Below are positions 32,020-43,208 of a stretch of DNA of 64,000 bases, one piece after another. A model generated the notes under the pieces. It was not told where the DNA came from. It saw only the letters and a program-made list of their open reading frames with translations, and did no database searches. A program made the translations under genes and the position numbers. Within the stretch, counting starts at the first letter, position 1. Each line of letters begins with the position of its first letter. Location: NCBI GenBank assembly GCA_022478985.1, contig JAKSZP010009602.1, forward strand, positions 19,963-83,962, given 5' to 3'. This DNA comes from Massospora cicadina (lineage: Eukaryota; Entomophthoromycota; Entomophthoromycetes; Entomophthorales; Entomophthoraceae).

Positions 32020-33043
32020 AAAGCTCTCTGTTTATTGCTTATTTGGAGTTTTGGTGTGAACGTTACCAATAGATACTCTTAAAAGTAAAGAAGATAAGAC
32101 TTCAGTTGCTCAATGACATCTAGTGAACAAAAACCACCAAATTACATCTGCTCAAAACCAATAAGAAGTGAGACATCAACTCTGGGAAATGTACTTGTTA
32201 GCCAGGATTTATTTGGAATCAACCTGAATTATCCTTTGTGGAACTTTGCATGCTTTGGTACCTGTCTTTACTATAGCAAGCAAAGACCAAGCTTAATAAA
32301 TCTAATTTAAAGAGAATAGAAGGTATTGCAAAAACTCATATATCAAGTCCAATATAGATCTACTTTAATTTTTCCCAAGTTCCAAGGGTGAGAGAAAACT
32401 TCAATCTTTGACATCTAGGTATCAATTAAATTTAAATCCAAATTGCACTCAACCCCTTTTTTCTTCAAATTAGTTAAAAATTATATTATTATATTAATTG
32501 GATTACCTTGCCCATCTAAGATGGCAAATCAGAGTTCAAATTTCTTTAAGCCCATGAATATTAGGAAGCCCAAAAGATTAATGAAAAAAGTGAATTATAA
32601 ACTTTAACTCTTTATAAAATTGACTTAAAGGACCTTAATTAGGTGCTAAGCTTTAGGATAGAACTTAGAGTTAACTCTTAATACCAAATCAATATAAAAA
32701 TTTTAACTACAATCAACTAACCCTTAGCTCACCTTGGTTTGACAACTCCTAGTTATAGCCTGCAATATTGAGCAATGTTAGTTTAAGAAAGTAGTATCAA
32801 AAGTGTTAGATTCTCCTCTTAGAAAGAAGGGTTCATATTTTAACTTATAATATAGTTAATTACACTCAAGATAGATTGTAACCTATATATCTAATAAGGT
32901 GAGAAATAAGTTTGCATTATTAGTAGGGAGGTGAGGTATTATTCAATTAAACTCTCCTTATCTTAAAATATTACTTTTTTATTCTTGGTGGGAGTTTTCT
33001 TATTGAGTTTGGTAAAATACATGTCAGAATTGAAGTGTGGAGA
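32020..33043. other. AT-rich spacer without genes
   Basis: About 1 kb with stops in all frames and no recognised repeat, ending in the left copy of the LINE 2 duplication. Confidence 0.6.
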
Positions 33044-33197
33044 TTTAGAATGCCAATTAATTTAATTTAATTTATTGCGGGGAAGGCCGACCATGGGACA
33101 GACACTTCCGAATATGACTCAGACGAGACAAAACTCAGTACCAGGTGAGGCACCCCAAAGAAGCGATGCTATCTCTTGTTGCCAGCGGGAACGCCAC

Positions 33198-36100
33198 TTA
33201 TGGGAAGGGGGAGGGAACGTGTGTAGGGGGCGTAGCCACTATTGAGCACGTGTGGAGGAAGGGGTCTGATTTGATGAACCAGACTGGGAACCAGGAGGAG
33301 ACCAGCTGCCGGCGACGTGGTGGGAGATATCCAAACACCCATGCTTGAAAGTGGTCCACCAAATGAGACTGGAATCTGTGGACAGCTTCAGGGAGGGTGG
33401 GGATGGATCCGGCGATGGCATCCAAGACAATCGTGTGGATAGTCCACATGGCGATTGCAACCACCAGAGCACGAAGGGAGGGTGGGAGGGGGAGGCCATT
33501 GATGAAGCAAACATATCTCTTGACAGACTGAAGGGATGTGTTTGATCCTGGCCTAGCAGACGTTGGACTTCGCGCCATATCACTTTAGAGGTGGGGCACT
33601 TCTCCAGGCGGTGAAACAGCGTTCCATACTGGCCACACATGACACAGGATGAGTGTGAAGTGTTAGAGCGCTCAGCTGTACGATACACCCGCCTCAGGCA
33701 GCGCCACACATGGGAATGGACTTGAGGCTGCAGCAGAGGATGGTGTGCATATTTCCAGATAGTCTTTTGGGTCTCAGTGGAATAAGGGATGTCCATCATG
33801 TCCAGGTAGTCCACCCTGGATAGGACTTGGGGTCGAATGGGGATCACGCCCTCATGGATGGGTAGCCCCTGTACCTCTTGTGTGAACTGAGGAGAGGGGC
33901 GGCCTCTTTGGGTTGTATGTCCACTAATACGAATTCTCCACTCTGCGCTTCGCATGGAGAGTAGGATTCGTTTGTAGTGGGTTTTTGTCCCGTGAGGACC
34001 TGTGGCTGATGTGTGTGATGCAAGGTATTTCATCAGGGAGTGGGGGTTTGATGGGTTGTTGAGGCCCAAGGCTTGGGAGAAGTTGGAGCGGGCCGCGCGG
34101 GACCAGTGTTGGGATGGGAGTGTAGGAGCAGTGACGGCCGCAATCCAGGTGCCTAGGATCTTGGCGGCATGGGCTTTGAAGTCAAGTAGGCCCATGCCAC
34201 CATGATGTTGAGGGCCAAACATGACCTCTAGCCGTACTGGTGGAGGGCGGCCTGACCAAAGCCAACCTTGTAGCAAAGCATACAGGGATTTGAAGAAGCT
34301 TGGGGAGAAGGGGATGGCGTGGGCTCCAAACCAGACTTTGGATAGGAGCATAGAGTTGGCAAGCACAACCCTGCCAGTGAGGGTAGTAGGGTGGGCTCTG
34401 AGAGAGGCGATTCGCTTCGTCACGTTGTCCAGTATATGGCCCTCCATTACTGCTGACACGTATCCTCCTGCCTCCAACCACACGCCCAGATGGCGTACCG
34501 GTCCTATGGTAGGTCGCGGCACAAAGGGGAGCACCAGTGGAGCGGTGTGTTTTGAGTTAGTGAGGCGTGGACTTGGGCGAGCAGCTGGGCTGGGTTGGGA
34601 ACTACTTGCTGGGGCCCAGCAGTTCTGAAACCGACCAAGGAGGATGATTTCGGTTTTGGAGGCGTTCAGTGCCGCGTTGCTTACCCGGGAATATTCCTGG
34701 ATGAGGGCTTCAAGCGCGCATGCATCTTTATTATTAGACACCCCCACCACGCAATCATCTGCAAATGCCATCATCTTGACTGGGGTTTGGCCTGGCACAT
34801 GGACCCCAGTGAGTTGGGCATTCACATTTCGCAGTAGTGGGTCAAGGCTGAAGTTGTATAAGAGTGGGCTCAGTGGGTCCCCTTGTCGCAGGCCCCTTTG
34901 AGGATGGACTACATCCATTAGGAAACCTGGGCCGCGCACAGCCATTGTTGCAGATTCCATGAGCAGCATCACCCAGTTAATGAAGCAGGGAGGTAGGCGG
35001 AATTGTTGGAGGCAGGCCCTAAGGTATTCCCAGTTTACTCTATCATAGGCCTTTTGTTGGTCCAAGAATACCAGTGCCCCAGAGGCTGTGGACTGACACA
35101 CATTAGCCACAGAGTGCACGTTATCCCAAATTGACCTTCTGGGGATGAAACTGAATTGTTCTGGAGAGATGGTGGCAGATGCTACAGTCCCTAAATGGTT
35201 AGCCATGATTTTTGTTAAAATTTTGGTGTCTGTGTTTGTTAGAGAAATGGGGCGCCAGTTGGCTAAGTCTAGCCTATCCCCTTTCTTGAAGAGTGTGACT
35301 GTAAAAGCCTCATGTCCTCCTGGTAGGAGGCGTGTTTCCAACAGGCTTTGGTTGAGTGAGGCTAGCAGCAATGGGGATATGTATTTAAAATATTTTTTGT
35401 AGAACTCATATGGAATGCCATCTGGGCCTGGGCATTTTCAGTTTGGCGCACCGCGAATGGTAGTCCATAATTCGTTCGGAGTAATTAAATTCATTATTTC
35501 TGGGTATCAGAAAATGGTGCAGATATGAGCTCTGTCAAGAAATTCCGCCATTTTGGCCAGCTGAATTGGTTCAGCTCAGTATAACTCAGAGTAATATTTT
35601 TGCATTTCAATTGCCACTTCGGCCAGTGTGTCCACGATAGAATTATCCGATCTTCGCACCTGTGTGCAGGCCACACTCTGGCGTGGTGCAAAATTTTTTT
35701 TGAAGAAGTATGCGGTGCACTTGTCGCCTTTAGTGATGCGTGTGGCCCTGTATTGGACACAAACCTGATGCTTGTGTTGCCTTTCAAGTGCGTTGAGGTG
35801 TGCTGCTGCCTCCGCCCACTTCTGGCCCCATGCAGGGCTATATCCTGAGGCTGGAATGTTGGACTCCAAGTGGGCCAATTCCGCCAGTGCGCGCGATATA
35901 ACCGCCAATGTGGCTCGTGAGCGTCTGGATGAGAGATGGCGATAGTGGTGGATGGTGTCTTTTTTGAAAGTTGCCCATGTGGAAATGGGGTCCGCGCAAA
36001 ACGGTGCCACAAACAATTTTGCCAAAGTTGCCTCTTCCACCCACATGGAAAATTCTGGCGACGCAAGCTCTGGGGGGCGGATTTTGCACCAATGTGGGGC

Positions 36101-36826
36101 CTTTGCAACTGTGACGGGTAAGTGGTATGTTATCGAGACCAGTCGGTGGTCGGAGAATTCCATTTTCATTGTTTTGAAGTGGGAGATGTGGGGTTGGAAT
36201 TTCGCTGGCGCTAGAATAAGGTCAATGCGGGTCATGGACCTTAATTGGCCATTGTGGATGTGGGGACGCGTCATGTTTTCGAGCAGTGGGGCATGTCGCG
36301 GCAGCGCATCCATTAACCCAAGGGTGGCTTTTAGAACGCGTAGTTCTATGTGACCCTGTGGGGCGTGGGGTGAGGGCGGCCACCAGTCCGTTGGTGAGGT
36401 TAGCCAACAGTTCATGTCGCCAATTAGGAAAGAATCGGGGGGTATCGGGAGGGATTTGACCGATGAGAAAAATTCCTGACGCTCTTGTGCACCGTTTGGG
36501 GCGTAAATGTTGACAATTGTGTGTGCAACATCAGCCCAAGAGAAGGTGACAATGAGCACTTGGTCATTTAGGAATGTTTCTGAAGATGTAAATTTAAAAA
36601 AATTGTTTTTCTGAATTAGCACCCCACAGTGCTTTGACCAAAAGGATAGGGATGGTAGGAGCATTGTTTTCCAAGCATCCTCGGAACCTCGTGGACAGTG
36701 GGTTTCCTGGATGGCCAGGATATCCACGGGTAAATTATTTTGTAAAAAACTCAGTTTCCTAGCCCGGGACGGGGAGGCCTTGAGTCTGGCAATATTCAGC
36801 GTCCCTAGAGTGAAGGTTTCCCCCAT
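33198..36826 (-). pseudogene. ORF2 of LINE 2: endonuclease-reverse transcriptase
   Basis: The endonuclease part is open from MGETFTLGTLNIARLKASPS (36826) to KYYSELY (35576), with IQETHC, IGDMNCWL, RIDLILAP and FSDHRLVSI. A TGA then replaces the CGA of LINE 1, and the two shared TGAs follow (about 35510 and 35443). The polymerase is open from 35371 to 33239, with NWRPISLTNTDTKILTKIMA, GLRQGDPLSPLL, MAFADDCVVG and the C-terminal CVMCGQYGTLFHRLEKC. One missing base near 33380 changes the last 50 codons relative to LINE 1. The catalytic residues are intact in both halves. Confidence 0.92.
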
Positions 36827-38249
36827 CGCACCTTAGGTGCGAGGGTGGGGCCCCCTGGCCCACCAGCCTCTTCCAGGTCCCCACGGGCTTTCACAGCAGT
36901 GCGGGTATTAGCAGCAACGCTATTGGGGTTTTTGTTAATTTTTGTGGAAAGAGTCGCATTGGCTTTGGCCTTCGCTTTTTGTTTTCCCGACGTCGGACGA
37001 ATTTTTTGCGGTGCGGATAGGTTCGGTGCACCATCGAGTGGGGCGAAAAAAATTTTTTTTTGTTTGGGATAGGTCCCAAGTCGGTTTCAACTGGGGCTTG
37101 GGTGCAGCAATTGGGTGAGATCAAATCTCCCATCGGATCCTCGGATTGAGTGGCCCGTTCAGCTTGGGCCTCCCCATCTGATTGGGTGATGGATTCCCAA
37201 GTTGCTTCCGCCGCAAAGGTCTCCATGTCCTCCTGGCGTTGTGAGTGTGGGATGGTGGTGGGGACCTTGGCCGCTTCCTTGGCCGCAGTCCTATGGGCCT
37301 GCTTGGCCTTCTTCTGCTCCTGCGGGGAGATGGGCTTTACCAATAGGTAGCAGCCTTGTGCTCCCCATGGGAAGGCCTCTTTGGTGCTTACGGTTGGTTC
37401 GTAGTGCGCCTCTCCGCTGGCCATGGCCGCTGAGGGGTGCTCTTGGAATGTAATGCCCTCTTTAATGGGGCACGCGTGTGCCTTATGGCCGAACGCGTCA
37501 CAGTGGGTGCAAATGGGGGGCGCGCTGTCCACGGTTACCCGGAATGGGTGGGTGGTGTGCCCTGCGATATCAATAAAGGTGGAGTGCGGGATCTGGGTTA
37601 GGTCCTTCGCGATCTCCTCAGATGGGGTCAGAACTGCAATGGCTTTGCCGGTGCACAGGTGTGGCATCAGCGTGAAACGTTGCATTTTGAAAGATTGTAT
37701 TTCGCCATATATGGCGAGACCATCTTTCAGGTGTTGCTCCAAAATGTCACATTTTACCGTAGTAGGCAAAAAGTCAAACGTGAGGAAAATTTGGTTCGAT
37801 TTTGTCCATCTGGTGCATTTAGTTTCGACGACCCGTTGCCCTTCGGGGAGGTCTACCACTACGCGCACCACTGCAGCCTCGTCTGCTGCTATTTTGTTTT
37901 TGAAACCTAGGTCCAGTCAACTGTGCGACATGGAGTGAGGTGCAACGTACACCGCAGTCGGGAAAATTTTGTGTACATCTTCACAAAATTTTTCCCATAG
38001 GGCCATTTTTTGGATGTCCAGATACACACGGACTCCGAATTCCACCGACGAAAGTGGCTGGGAATGTGGCGTATTGATGTACTGGTTGCATCGTGCTTGC
38101 CACGCGAGTATCTCCGGGGAAATTGTGACCACCAGTTTTTTTAAATTTTTTTCTATTCCGCCGGATTCTCCGGGGCGTTTTCAAACGTTAGAGGCTGCGG
38201 GCCTTCCGCCTGCTCCTCTTGCTTTGCTTGCCCAACTGCTCCCAGACAT
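36805..38249 (-). pseudogene. ORF1 of LINE 2
   Basis: The start ATG is at 38249. A one-base loss in an A/T run near 38145 and a TGG-to-TGA at about 37917 break the N-terminal third. From 37871 the frame is open over 326 codons: VVVDLPEGQRVVETKCTRWT, DILEQHLKDGLAIYGEIQSF, and the zinc knuckle CTHCDAFGHKAHAC (C-x2-C-x4-H-x4-C), followed by a Gln/Lys/Arg-rich tail. A further indel in a run of A/T near 37050 shifts the tail; the ancestral frame ends 22 bases inside ORF2. Confidence 0.88.
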
Positions 38250-38363
38250 GGGCGCAGACTAATCCCCTCTATGAGATTATCAAACTGGATTAAGTCTTGA
38301 ATTGAATGGGTTGCAAAAGTGTTTGCAACGAGAGAGAGAAGTTTTTAGAATGCCAATTAATTT

Positions 38364-38999
38364 TCACATTAAAAATAATGTCAGAATTAGTGCTTAGGTT
38401 TCAAATCCCAATTGCACAGGTCAATTTACACTTTAAGCTACAAGGTACTGTAAGAAGATGTGGGGCCTTGGAATTAAACAGTTAATTTTTTATTTATTGT
38501 AAACAGTCATTATTTAACTAAGAATAAAAGCACACTGTACTATCAAATACTGATAGTGGCGTGGAGTTTGCAGTTTTTATCCTTGGTCATGGTGGGCATT
38601 AAAATTAAATAACCAAGATCTCTCTCACAATGGCAGTCCCCTCATTATATGCTACTCCAAATGCTTCATTACCATTGGTGAAAATATTTGATACCTTAAT
38701 AGCACTAAGAAATTCTTTGTCAATAGTGAATAATTGGAAAATTATGGAAGATAAGGCTTTAACCTTGGGTTAATTTACACAATAATAGAAATTGACCTAT
38801 GAAAACTAAGGCACTGGCAAATGGACAAATAGAATAATTATAAACCTATTTTTGACAAGTTTATGCTGGCATATGGACAAGTATTGAATAATAATAATAT
38901 GATAGATGATATAAAAACCATACCTGTGAGGCAAGGTAATTATTGTATTTGATATTCAAGAATTACATTAGCAGGGATTAAGGATTTAGTCATAAATGG
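38364..38999. other. Spacer between LINE 2 and SINE a
   Basis: About 640 bases. A 47-codon plus-strand frame (MAVPSLYATPNASLPLVKIF) has no recognised domain. It may be the outer part of Gypsy H, but I cannot show this. Confidence 0.45.
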
Positions 39000-39013
39000 T
39001 AATTACAAGAAAT

Positions 39014-39316
39014 TGGGGGTGGAAGGCAAGCCTTTAGGGTGTATGGCTACCAATCTGAAGGTTATGGGTTTGATTACCCACCCTTTGCATATTGATCAGG
39101 GTGCCAGCTGAAGGAAGCTATTGGAGTTTAGTAGGTCCAATAACATGAAAACCTTACCCATGTCGTAACCAGAAAACCTGAGTCCTGATCTGGAGGTGGA
39201 AAAACTTTCATTGACAGAGTTGACCCTTCACAGGTTAGGTTTCATGTCAATACTTTCTTTCTCTATTTTTGCAATGTCCATCCCCTGGTTAACATGCCTT
39301 AAATAAATATAATAGT
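39014..39316 (+). mobile_element. SINE a, tRNA-headed
   Basis: A 303-base element between perfect 14-base duplications, taattacaagaaat (39000-39013, 39317-39330). It begins like SINE b (ggtggaaggcaagc), with a worn B box (gggtttgattaccc), and shares the body (gtgccagctgaaggaagcta) and the tail TGTCCATCCCCTGGTTAAC with TTAAATAAAT. The two copies differ mainly by transitions. It interrupts the region downstream of the Gypsy H integrase. Confidence 0.9.
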
Positions 39317-39330
39317 TAATTACAAGAAAT

Positions 39331-40234
39331 AAGAGGCGCTGAAGTGAGGTAACTGATTGTAAATCAGTACTATAGATTAACACTGAAGCATCTGCAATGT
39401 AGGTTAATCAAAGCATCTGTCTACATATTACTTTGATAAAATGTTCAAGTAAATAAGACCAATTACCATATAGTTGGTCAGATCAGATTGTCTTATACCC
39501 ACTTGACCAAGCATCAGGAAACAAAAAGGAGTGAGGGTCATCTGGGTTAATGAGAAGACATGGCTGGTTGGCCAGAGCTCTGTTGGCACTTCTTTAGGAA
39601 TTTAACATTCATGTAAAATGAGGTAGCCCTAGAGGGATCTTTAATAATGCAGGCATGAGTGGATGCCTTCTAAACGATCCCAATGTGTCCATTCCAAACG
39701 CTCTCCAATTTTTTAGTATGTCCAAGGCCATGTTTATTGTAATAAAGGACCAATTCCCATATGGTAGAAGTAGGTAAGGTCTGACTTTCTTTGTTACATG
39801 TTTTTAAGACCTGCCTTCTTTAGCCCACACATTGAAATAGGCTTTGCTTTGCAGCTGGCTTAATGTTTGAGCAAGTTTTGAAAATATCTAGTGGACTTCA
39901 TGTTTTCTTCATTGACACAAGTGTATAAATTGGAGGTAGCGCGAGATGCTTCCCAAAAAAGAATTAAAATGGCGAGTGCTCATTGCCTAGTGATAGGAGA
40001 TATTATATGAAAAAATGGCGGAAGGCAAGAGATGTTTACAGCTAGATGGCTTGATAGCAATTACCTTTTGTAGGATGGCAACAATGATACTGTTTACTCA
40101 TTAAATAGTGCCATATTTCTCAGGGTGATAGATTGTAGATAATACCCCCAGTACATTTATAAAATCATTGAGTTTAAAAATAATATAAGATGTAAAGTTA
40201 GTACCAATATCTGTTAAAAGAAATTGTGGGAAGC
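39331..40234 (-). pseudogene. Integrase of Gypsy H, 3' half
   Basis: On the minus strand from 40234 downwards: FPQFLLTDIGTNFTSYII carries the second catalytic Asp, then FINVLGVLSTIYHPEKYG, where the Glu region is worn, SAIFSYNISYH, and a C-terminal end with WNGHIGIV and STHACIIKDPSRATSFYMNV. These match the order in C and F, so H belongs to the same broad Gypsy group. Its 5' part would be expected to the right, where chromovirus E begins; I could not prove that it continues at 55578. Confidence 0.6.
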
Positions 40235-41035
40235 TGTCATGGAAAGTGGAGCACAGGAGGTTTCAAGTGGGAAGCCAGGTAAAAGGTGCCAAAAGAGGGC
40301 AAAATTTCCAAGCAGTAGGAAGCAACATCCAAGGTTATCTCCATGTTGTTTCCATATGAATTTTTGGAGCAAAAAGAAGTCCAAACTGAAGAAAACTATC
40401 ATGGAGAAGAGTCCCTGAGAGTTGAGGGAGTTTGGTTAGGTACTATGGCGGAAATTGATAAAATATGATGTGGCAGACCTGGAAGAATAGGTCACAGCAT
40501 GGGTTCCATTTACACACACAGCAGGAGAGTCTGACCAGAACTTGAAATGGAGTCCAGCCATCACGGTAGGGTTTAACCAAGGTTAATAATAAATGTCCTT
40601 AAAAGTAAGGGGAAACTTAAGCAAAATATCTCAAAACTTTATTTAAAATTGTCTTAGTATCTGAGAAAAGCAAGGGAATTTCTCAGCTTAGGCGTCACTA
40701 TAAGGGGAAGTTTTGAAATGGTTTCAAAACTCTGATGAAACCTGATTTGTGACAAAAAGTTTTCTTTTTTTACAAAATTAAAATTTTCTGAATGTGGCCA
40801 AATTCTGTTACTTCATATCAGTTTCTTCTAGATTTTTGAGCCTATTTTTACCGGATTTCCTAACATTAAAGTATTCAAGCCTCAGGCCTGACTGACAAAG
40901 CTAGAACCCATTTGCAATCAAGACCTTAGAGAGGTCATTGTTGTCCCTCAAGGGTTCTGGCTTTGATTCAGAGGTATCTTATATTTGGCTCTGGATGGGC
41001 GGTCTGCCCCATGTAAAATGTCACTAACTGTGGCA
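40235..41035 (-). repeat. 3' LTR of chromovirus E
   Basis: About 801 bases, similar to 54780-55577 over the full length. On the minus strand it starts TGCCACAG and ends CCATGACA. The chromodomain frame runs into it and stops at 40968. Confidence 0.82.
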
Positions 41036-41438
41036 TCACTTTCCACCCTTGGATGAGATTCCACACTGCCAGAGGTGACATTGGCAAGGTAAAGTTCTTG
41101 TGGGGGGTTGGCAGCTTCATGGAGGCCAGAGAGGTTTGAGTGTCAGGGCTTAAAGCGTTATAAAATCTTGAATGGAAGTTGCAGGTTAGGTCCTGAGCAT
41201 TTATGCAGTCTCTAAGGGATACCCAGCTGATCTCAGTTTTGTCATAGCCTTTCCAGGACACCAAATACTGAAGGCAAGATTGGGATAGGTGGGAGGCAAG
41301 AATGGCATCAATCTCATATTGTAGTTCATCTACTATCACTGGATCATGGTGGGACGGCATTAAACCCTCAAAGGTGTTCAGGAAGAAAACATGAAGGGTG
41401 CTTAACGCTGTTGGAGGGGGTAGATCAACTTGATAAGC
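40968..41438 (-). pseudogene. Chromodomain end of chromovirus E integrase
   Basis: After the taagc duplication the integrase end reads YQVDLPPPTALSTLHVFFLN, then a chromodomain: LQYEIDAILASHLSQSCLQY, LVSWKGYDKTEISWVSLRDC and a part with NAQDLTCNFHSRF. The aromatic cage positions Y and W of SWKGY are present. Such domains bind methylated histone H3 and steer integration to silent chromatin. The frame from the ATG at 41360 is open for 130 codons and ends inside the LTR. Confidence 0.85.
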
Positions 41439-42026
41439 TGATGGGCTCTTTGGAATTTTACCAGATTATGATATTTCTGATGTGTTCCAATACCAGTGAA
41501 TTAATTGAAATCATCCCCAATATATTCTATTAGTATTGATAATTTTAGGCTTCTGAGGAAGGAGCTCCAAGTTATATTTATTGTTTACTTTGATGATTAA
41601 GTCTTCCTTTATTTGTTTGGAATGATCCCCAATAGTTTACTAGCTCCAGGGTAGGATCGCCTAGCCTGGGAAATCAAATTGAAAGAAGTTCTGACTAATG
41701 GCATACTGAAGCTGCAGGCTGATAAATAAAAAGCTATTAACCCTGTCAGCAAATGCCAACAATTCTAATATTAGGGCACTAGAGTACCACAATATTATAC
41801 ATATATTCAATTATTTCCCTAAAATAGCTTGTTCCTGGTATACTAGTTTTACTATTAATTGTTTTTAGTTACTGTAGGACAGAAGTGCCTAACTACTAAG
41901 TGAACAACTGTCAAGTGTTAACTGGACTCTTGTTGGCTCAGATTTTATTCCTTTTCATCATACACGGAACTTTTATTAAGTTAAGTGTAGACTCTCATGA
42001 ACCAGTACAAAGAACACTCTTCAACA
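41439..42026 (+). repeat. 5' LTR of Gypsy D
   Basis: It starts TGATGGG and ends TTCAACA, with an eight-base insertion (ctctttgg) after the start relative to the 3' LTR. Both share aggcttctgaggaagg and gtgcctaactactaagtgaa. Confidence 0.88.
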
Positions 42027-42028
42027 AG

Positions 42029-42046
42029 TGGTTCTCACTACAAGGG
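42029..42046 (+). other. Primer-binding site of Gypsy D
   Basis: TGGTTCTCACTACAAGGG begins two bases after the LTR. It is close to, but not the same as, the site of F and M (TGGTGCTCACTACAGG), so D may use a related tRNA. Confidence 0.7.
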
Positions 42047-42176
42047 GTTCTGAACTGACATTGTTTATAAGTTATAGAGTCAAGATAATGAGAGTCAACC
42101 GTTGAGAAAAAAGGGAGTGGAAAAGTTGATGTTGAAGCATGCGGAACTCCCAAAGTTGCAGACTTATAATACATGG

Positions 42177-43203
42177 TGTCAGAAAATGGACTATGGGCTT
42201 TGCTAGTTGGCAGGCTAACCAGTATGAAGACTGGTCAGCCCTTACCAATTTGCCTTAGGCGTCAGGGCTAGAAGCGCTGGCTAACCCCTTATCATGTCAC
42301 CCATGCCATTTGGGGATCCCCTAGCCTAAACTCCAACCAACGAAATAAATAACAAACTTATAGCAAAAGGTAGAATAGGCAAAGGGAGATATTTATTGAA
42401 AGGGAAGCGCCAGGTATCTATAATAATAAAAAAGGGCTACTGTGCCCACCGCTGACCTATCAGCTCTTCCGCTGGTTCTTCCAGCCAACCACTTCTCTTC
42501 TTCTACATTATTCTCTTCCCTGGCATCGACCCTCTCACTCCATCATTCCCAATGTCCAAATTAGTTTTGGCTCATCCTCAGCCTTAAGTCGCCAGTTAGC
42601 TATATAAAATAATTATTATAAGAAACATCAAATTTGTTTTTGACCTTCAAGTTGATAATAATGCACCAGAAACAACTTTGGTCGCTTGCTTGACTCAGAA
42701 TATCTTGGCATCTCACTGACATCTATTCTCATCTTATCTCAAATATTTGATTATAATAAATGAGGCACCAGAAACAACCTCAGCCACCTTGAACTCATAA
42801 TTGTTGGATCCACTGACATTGGGTAATAAGTACAGGCAGCGAATTTATTGATGATGAATAAAGCAAATACATCAGCTTTCCACTGGAAATTCCCACAATG
42901 GTCCATGAGTGGCAGTTGGCGTTGAACACTGACTCTGCTGACTGATACTGATTGGATCATCCTCAGCTATTAGTCGCCAGTGATCCTTATACTAATTCAG
43001 GGCCACTGACTGGCCCCACTTGAACCTAATACCAAACTTGGCGGAATACTAATTTTGGCTCAGCCCAAAATTGGGGATCAACTAACAAGCAATCATATCA
43101 AATCATACGAAATTCAGTCAATAAGCCATTCCGCTGGGATTGGCCATTTCATCCCAAACAACGATTAATCATTGGAGAATTCCATCTGGTTAAAATTCTG
43201 ACA
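42177..43203 (-). repeat. Solo LTR of family M in Gypsy D
   Basis: 1027 bases from TGTCAGAAAA to ATTCTGACA with perfect catgg duplications (42172-42176, 43204-43208). It shares with the element M LTRs the phrase aaccagtatgaagactgg and the end tctggttaaaat. It lacks the GC-rich double block. No internal region remains, so it is a solo LTR left by recombination. Both this and element M hit a CATG-containing target. Confidence 0.88.
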
Positions 43204-43208
43204 CATGG

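Larger units (their letters stand above)
33064..38343 (-). mobile_element. LINE 2, nearly full length
   Basis: Twin of LINE 1, 5280 bases, with a 20-base perfect duplication, tttagaatgccaattaattt, at 33044-33063 and 38344-38363. It lies in the same direction as LINE 1, about 6.4 kb away. Differences are mostly transitions plus a few one-base indels. Its polymerase frame is open over 710 codons, much better kept than in LINE 1, while ORF1 and the endonuclease-polymerase joint carry stops. It is the younger or luckier copy. Confidence 0.95.

Noticed and set aside
38640..38780. Copia-type gag start (MAVPSLYATPNASLPLVKIF)
   Set aside because: Only 47 codons, no zinc knuckle, and no copia protease, integrase or polymerase nearby.
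39460..39500. Similarity between 39470 and 55665 (ttggtcaaaycaaattgt)
   Set aside because: About 20 bases with mismatches; too short to claim that the two flanks of chromovirus E belong together.
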